64,000 nucleotides of DNA from Thiotrichales bacterium. GTDB taxonomy: Bacteria > Pseudomonadota > Gammaproteobacteria > HK1. Below, one piece after another: positions 61,132 to 64,000 of this stretch; the first letter of the stretch is position 1, and each line of letters opens with the position of its first letter. The stretch is from positions 62,001 to 126,000 of the forward strand of contig JAPOSC010000065.1 of the NCBI GenBank assembly GCA_026709935.1, written 5' to 3'. A program made the position numbers and the translations under genes. Under the pieces are notes generated by a model. That model worked only from the letters and a program-made list of their open reading frames with translations. It was not told the origin of the DNA and made no database searches.

Positions 61132-61266
61132 GAGACATCCTCTCGATGTTTGCCTTCGACCGCCGCCGTGTCCCCGACGCCCGGCAGCGTCGGCACGGCC
61201 CGATCGTCGATGGAGGCGCCGGCCGTTCCACCGGCCGACGAGGGGCCGCCGGTCGTGCGACCCTTG

Positions 61267-62229
61267 TCACGATCCGACCCGGCGCCCCCTGCCCACCTCC
61301 AGGGCAATGCCGAGTGCGAGATGTTCCAGCGCAAGCTGCTCATTGGCGCCGGATCGTGCCAACACCCCGCCCCGAACCTCCAGGCAGCGCTCGAGCATCG
61401 CCAGCCAGGGGGCGAAATGCAGGCTTGCTCCACCGCTCCGAGCGCGTTCGGCGCCGCCCTGCGCGCTCCGGCGCAAGCGTTGCGCGAGGATGTCGGCGAG
61501 CCACCGGGTGACCGTCTCGCGTCCGAACCCCTTCCAGCGTGCCGCCACTGTCATCGGATCGCCACCGGCCAGGATCTCGTCGAGATCACGGTCGAGCGTC
61601 GAACGCACCGCGAGCAGACCGCCTTCTGTCATCTCGACGGCCCCGATCGGAGCGCCACGGGCCAGTTCCAGCGCGGTTTCCGGTTCCGACACCCGACCGC
61701 GCAACCACTCCAGCGCGATCGCGGAGTCCGGGACGGGAAAGTCGATCCTCTGGCAACGGCTGCGGATGGTCGGCAAGAGCTGGGCGTGATTCGACGACAC
61801 GAGAATGAACACCGCGGCGCCGGGTGGCTCCTCCAGAGTCTTCAGGAGCGTATTTGCCGCGTGGCGGTTCATCGCGCCGGCCGGATCGATGACGACCACC
61901 TTCCAGCGGCCGAACCGGGCGGTGAGACCGACCGAATCGATCAGTGCGCGGATCTGGTCCACGACGATCTCGCGGCGATCCGGCGCGAGCCCCACGTCGA
62001 TCCGATCCGGATGGCTGCCCGCCGCGCACAGGCGGCACGACGCACACTCGCCACACGGCGCGGCGTCCGACCCGCACAGCAACATCGCGGCGAGTCGGCT
62101 CGCGAACATCGCCTTGCCGCGGCCGCTTGCACCACGCAGCAGCAGGGCATGCGGCATGCGACCGGACCGGATGCTGCGCTCCATCCACCGCCACTGCGAG
62201 TCATGCCAGGGGAGAGGTTGCGGGATCAC
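61267..62229 (-). CDS. holB: DNA polymerase III subunit delta'
   Basis: HALLLRGASGRGKAMFASRLAAMLLC; zinc Cys cluster CGSDAAPCGECASCRL; NTLLKTLEEPPGAAVFILVSS. Confidence 0.94.
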   Translation of the reverse strand: MIPQPLPWHDSQWRWMERSIRSGRMPHALLLRGASGRGKAMFASRLAAMLLCGSDAAPCGECASCRLCAAGSHPDRIDVGLAPDRREIVVDQIRALIDSVGLTARFGRWKVVVIDPAGAMNRHAANTLLKTLEEPPGAAVFILVSSNHAQLLPTIRSRCQRIDFPVPDSAIALEWLRGRVSEPETALELARGAPIGAVEMTEGGLLAVRSTLDRDLDEILAGGDPMTVAARWKGFGRETVTRWLADILAQRLRRSAQGGAERARSGGASLHFAPWLAMLERCLEVRGGVLARSGANEQLALEHLALGIALEVGRGRRVGS

Positions 62230-62906
62230 GGCAGCCGCTCCTCGATTGCGCGGATCAGGTGCTCGGTGACCGTCGCTCCATCGTTGGACGCGTCGATCAC
62301 CGCATAGCGCTCGGGATTCTCGCGGGCCCGTTCGAGGTAGATCTCCCGTACCCGCCGAAAGAACGCCGCGTCCTCACGCTCGAACCGGTCGGCAGCGCCG
62401 GACCCGGCGGCGGTTCCTTGCACGGAGACGGCGCCGTGCCGACGCCGCTCGGCCCGCGCGAGGCCGACCGCGGGCGGGAGATCCAGCACGAGCACCAGAT
62501 CGGGCCGGATGTCGCTCTGCACGATGTCCTGCAACGCCGCAATCGTCGTTCGGTCGACGTCGCGTCCGCCTCCCTGGTAGGCGAACGTCGCATCGGTGAA
62601 CCGCTCGCACAGCACCCAGACGCCATCCTCGATGGCCGGAGCGATCACCTTCGCGAGATGCTCGGCCCGTGCCGCGAACACCGCGAGCAACTCCGCCATC
62701 GGCGACATGCCCGTGAACCGTGGATCCAGCAGCATCGTGCGCAGTGACTCGCCGAGCGGCGTCCCACCCGGCTCCCGGGTGGCGAGTGTCCTGGTTCCGA
62801 CGCTCTGCAACCAGCGTTCGATCCTGGGAAGTTGGGTCGACTTGCCGGCCCCGTCGACGCCTTCGATCGATAGGAACCGGCCTCGATCGGGCTTCGTGCG
62901 CGTCAT
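62226..62906 (-). CDS. tmk: Thymidylate kinase
   Basis: RFLSIEGVDGAGKSTQLPRIERWL; TREPGGTPLGE; ERFTDATFAYQGGGR. Confidence 0.96.
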   Translation of the reverse strand: MTRTKPDRGRFLSIEGVDGAGKSTQLPRIERWLQSVGTRTLATREPGGTPLGESLRTMLLDPRFTGMSPMAELLAVFAARAEHLAKVIAPAIEDGVWVLCERFTDATFAYQGGGRDVDRTTIAALQDIVQSDIRPDLVLVLDLPPAVGLARAERRRHGAVSVQGTAAGSGAADRFEREDAAFFRRVREIYLERARENPERYAVIDASNDGATVTEHLIRAIEERLP

Positions 62907-64000
62907 TCGCTTTCCGACTGCGCCGTGCGTTCGGAGCGGCGGGCCCGAATCTGGTAGTGGTACACCGCCTTGCGGTGGTCATCGTAATTGGAGGAAAACA
63001 CGTGGCGGCCGTCGCCCTTCGACACGAAAAAGAGGGAGCCATCCTCGATCGGCACCGCCACTGCATCGATTGCGGCCGCGCTTGCAATCGCGATCGGAGT
63101 CGGCGGCAGGCCCTTGCGGGTGTAGGTATTGTACGGGGTATCACGCCTCAGATCGGCCTTCGTCAGATCTCCGTCGAAGTCGTCCCCCAATCCGTAGATG
63201 ACGGTCGGATCGGTCTCCAGGCGCATGCCACGCCGCAGTCTGGACACGAACACGCCCGCGATCCGCGCCCGCTCTTCGGCCGCGCCCGTTTCCTTCTCCA
63301 CGATGGATGCGAGCACCAGCGCCTCGTCGGGGGACGAGAGCGGCAGATCCGGGGCGCGTCCTGCCCACGCCGATTCCAGGTAGCCGGCCATCGTGTCGAA
63401 CGCACGGCTCAGGAGCTGCAGATCGGTGGCGCCGGAGGGAAAGTGGTAAGTCTCGGGGAAGAAGCGTCCTTCGGGATGCATCTCCGGATGGCCAAGCTTC
63501 GCCATCACTTCCGCGTCGGAGAGACCCTTGAGGGTCTGGACCAGCTCCTCGGACCCCGCGATTCGGCGACGGAGCTCGCGGAACGTCCACCCCTCGATGA
63601 TCGTGAAGGGATACTGGACGACAACACCCTCGACGAGCAGATCGATCAGTCCGCTCGGAGTCAGGCCGGGCTCCAGGGCGTACTCTCCGGCCTTGATGCG
63701 GCCGGCATCGCCGCTCCAGCGCGCCTCGAGCACCAGACGCAACGGCGACTCGATGATCCCCGCCGCCTCCAGGTCCCGTGCGACACGCGCGATCGAGGCC
63801 CCACTCGGTACGGTGTAGACGAATGGTTCGTCGCCGATGCGCAGCGGACGTTCCATCGCGCTGCGTTGGGTGTGCACCAGCCAGACTCCGCCCGCCGCAC
63901 CCACCAGGAGAAGCACGAATCCGAGCAATGTGATGCGTCGCAGGAGCTTCAACCGTCGTTCCCGGGGGCAGGCGTCTCTCGCTTGCGTCCGGCGGCGCAT
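62903..64000 (-). CDS. mltG: Endolytic murein transglycosylase MltG (start at or near window edge)
   Basis: VWLVHTQRSAMERPL; EGRFFPETYHFPSGATDLQLL; ASIVEKETGAAEERARIAGVFVSRLRRGMRLETDPTVIYGLGD. Confidence 0.93.
   Translation of the reverse strand: MRRRTQARDACPRERRLKLLRRITLLGFVLLLVGAAGGVWLVHTQRSAMERPLRIGDEPFVYTVPSGASIARVARDLEAAGIIESPLRLVLEARWSGDAGRIKAGEYALEPGLTPSGLIDLLVEGVVVQYPFTIIEGWTFRELRRRIAGSEELVQTLKGLSDAEVMAKLGHPEMHPEGRFFPETYHFPSGATDLQLLSRAFDTMAGYLESAWAGRAPDLPLSSPDEALVLASIVEKETGAAEERARIAGVFVSRLRRGMRLETDPTVIYGLGDDFDGDLTKADLRRDTPYNTYTRKGLPPTPIAIASAAAIDAVAVPIEDGSLFFVSKGDGRHVFSSNYDDHRKAVYHYQIRARRSERTAQSESE

Noticed and set aside
61132-61266. Glycine riboswitch upstream of the GcvT-SHMT gene
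   Set aside because: Only a short gap after holB; no recognizable tandem glycine aptamer core seen by eye. A covariance search would be decisive.

Overview
64-kb window of a high-GC, gammaproteobacterial-looking chromosome. Housekeeping blocks are syntenic: recN-bamE / rnfH-ratA / smpB-glnD; pcm-tolC; mfd-csiV; slt-ampD; tRNA-Pro / merR / ihfA-pheT-pheS-rplT-rpmI-infC / tRNA-Val / uvrB / tRNA-Asn; holB-tmk-mltG. Between them lie metabolic and accessory segments. (1) 16.3-26.1 kb: Fe-ADH, ALDH, two-component pair, threonine aldolase, HAD, GATase, a Cys-less Asp/Glu-racemase-family protein and a sulfotransferase. (2) 26.1-28.8 kb: lipoprotein and S8 subtilase autotransporter-like protein. (3) 29.9-33.7 kb: MoxR/VWA pair and formate-THF ligase. 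(4) 33.7-37.6 kb: lower-GC island with a MITE-like inverted repeat, an orphan RecB-motif PD-(D/E)XK nuclease and a RES/Xre toxin-antitoxin pair whose toxin carries an in-frame TGA. (5) 56.9-61.1 kb: DddP/creatinase-like M24 protein, a truncated Rieske-ferredoxin remnant and an 888-aa GcvT-SHMT fusion. Main observations: the GcvT-SHMT fusion, an HTH-MoaC fusion, an EHD-like bacterial dynamin, the disarmed RES toxin, the orphan nuclease, and a recurrent class of short-period (10-18 bp) degenerate tandem arrays in intergenic regions. All assignments come from reading the sequence and recalling families; no database search was run.
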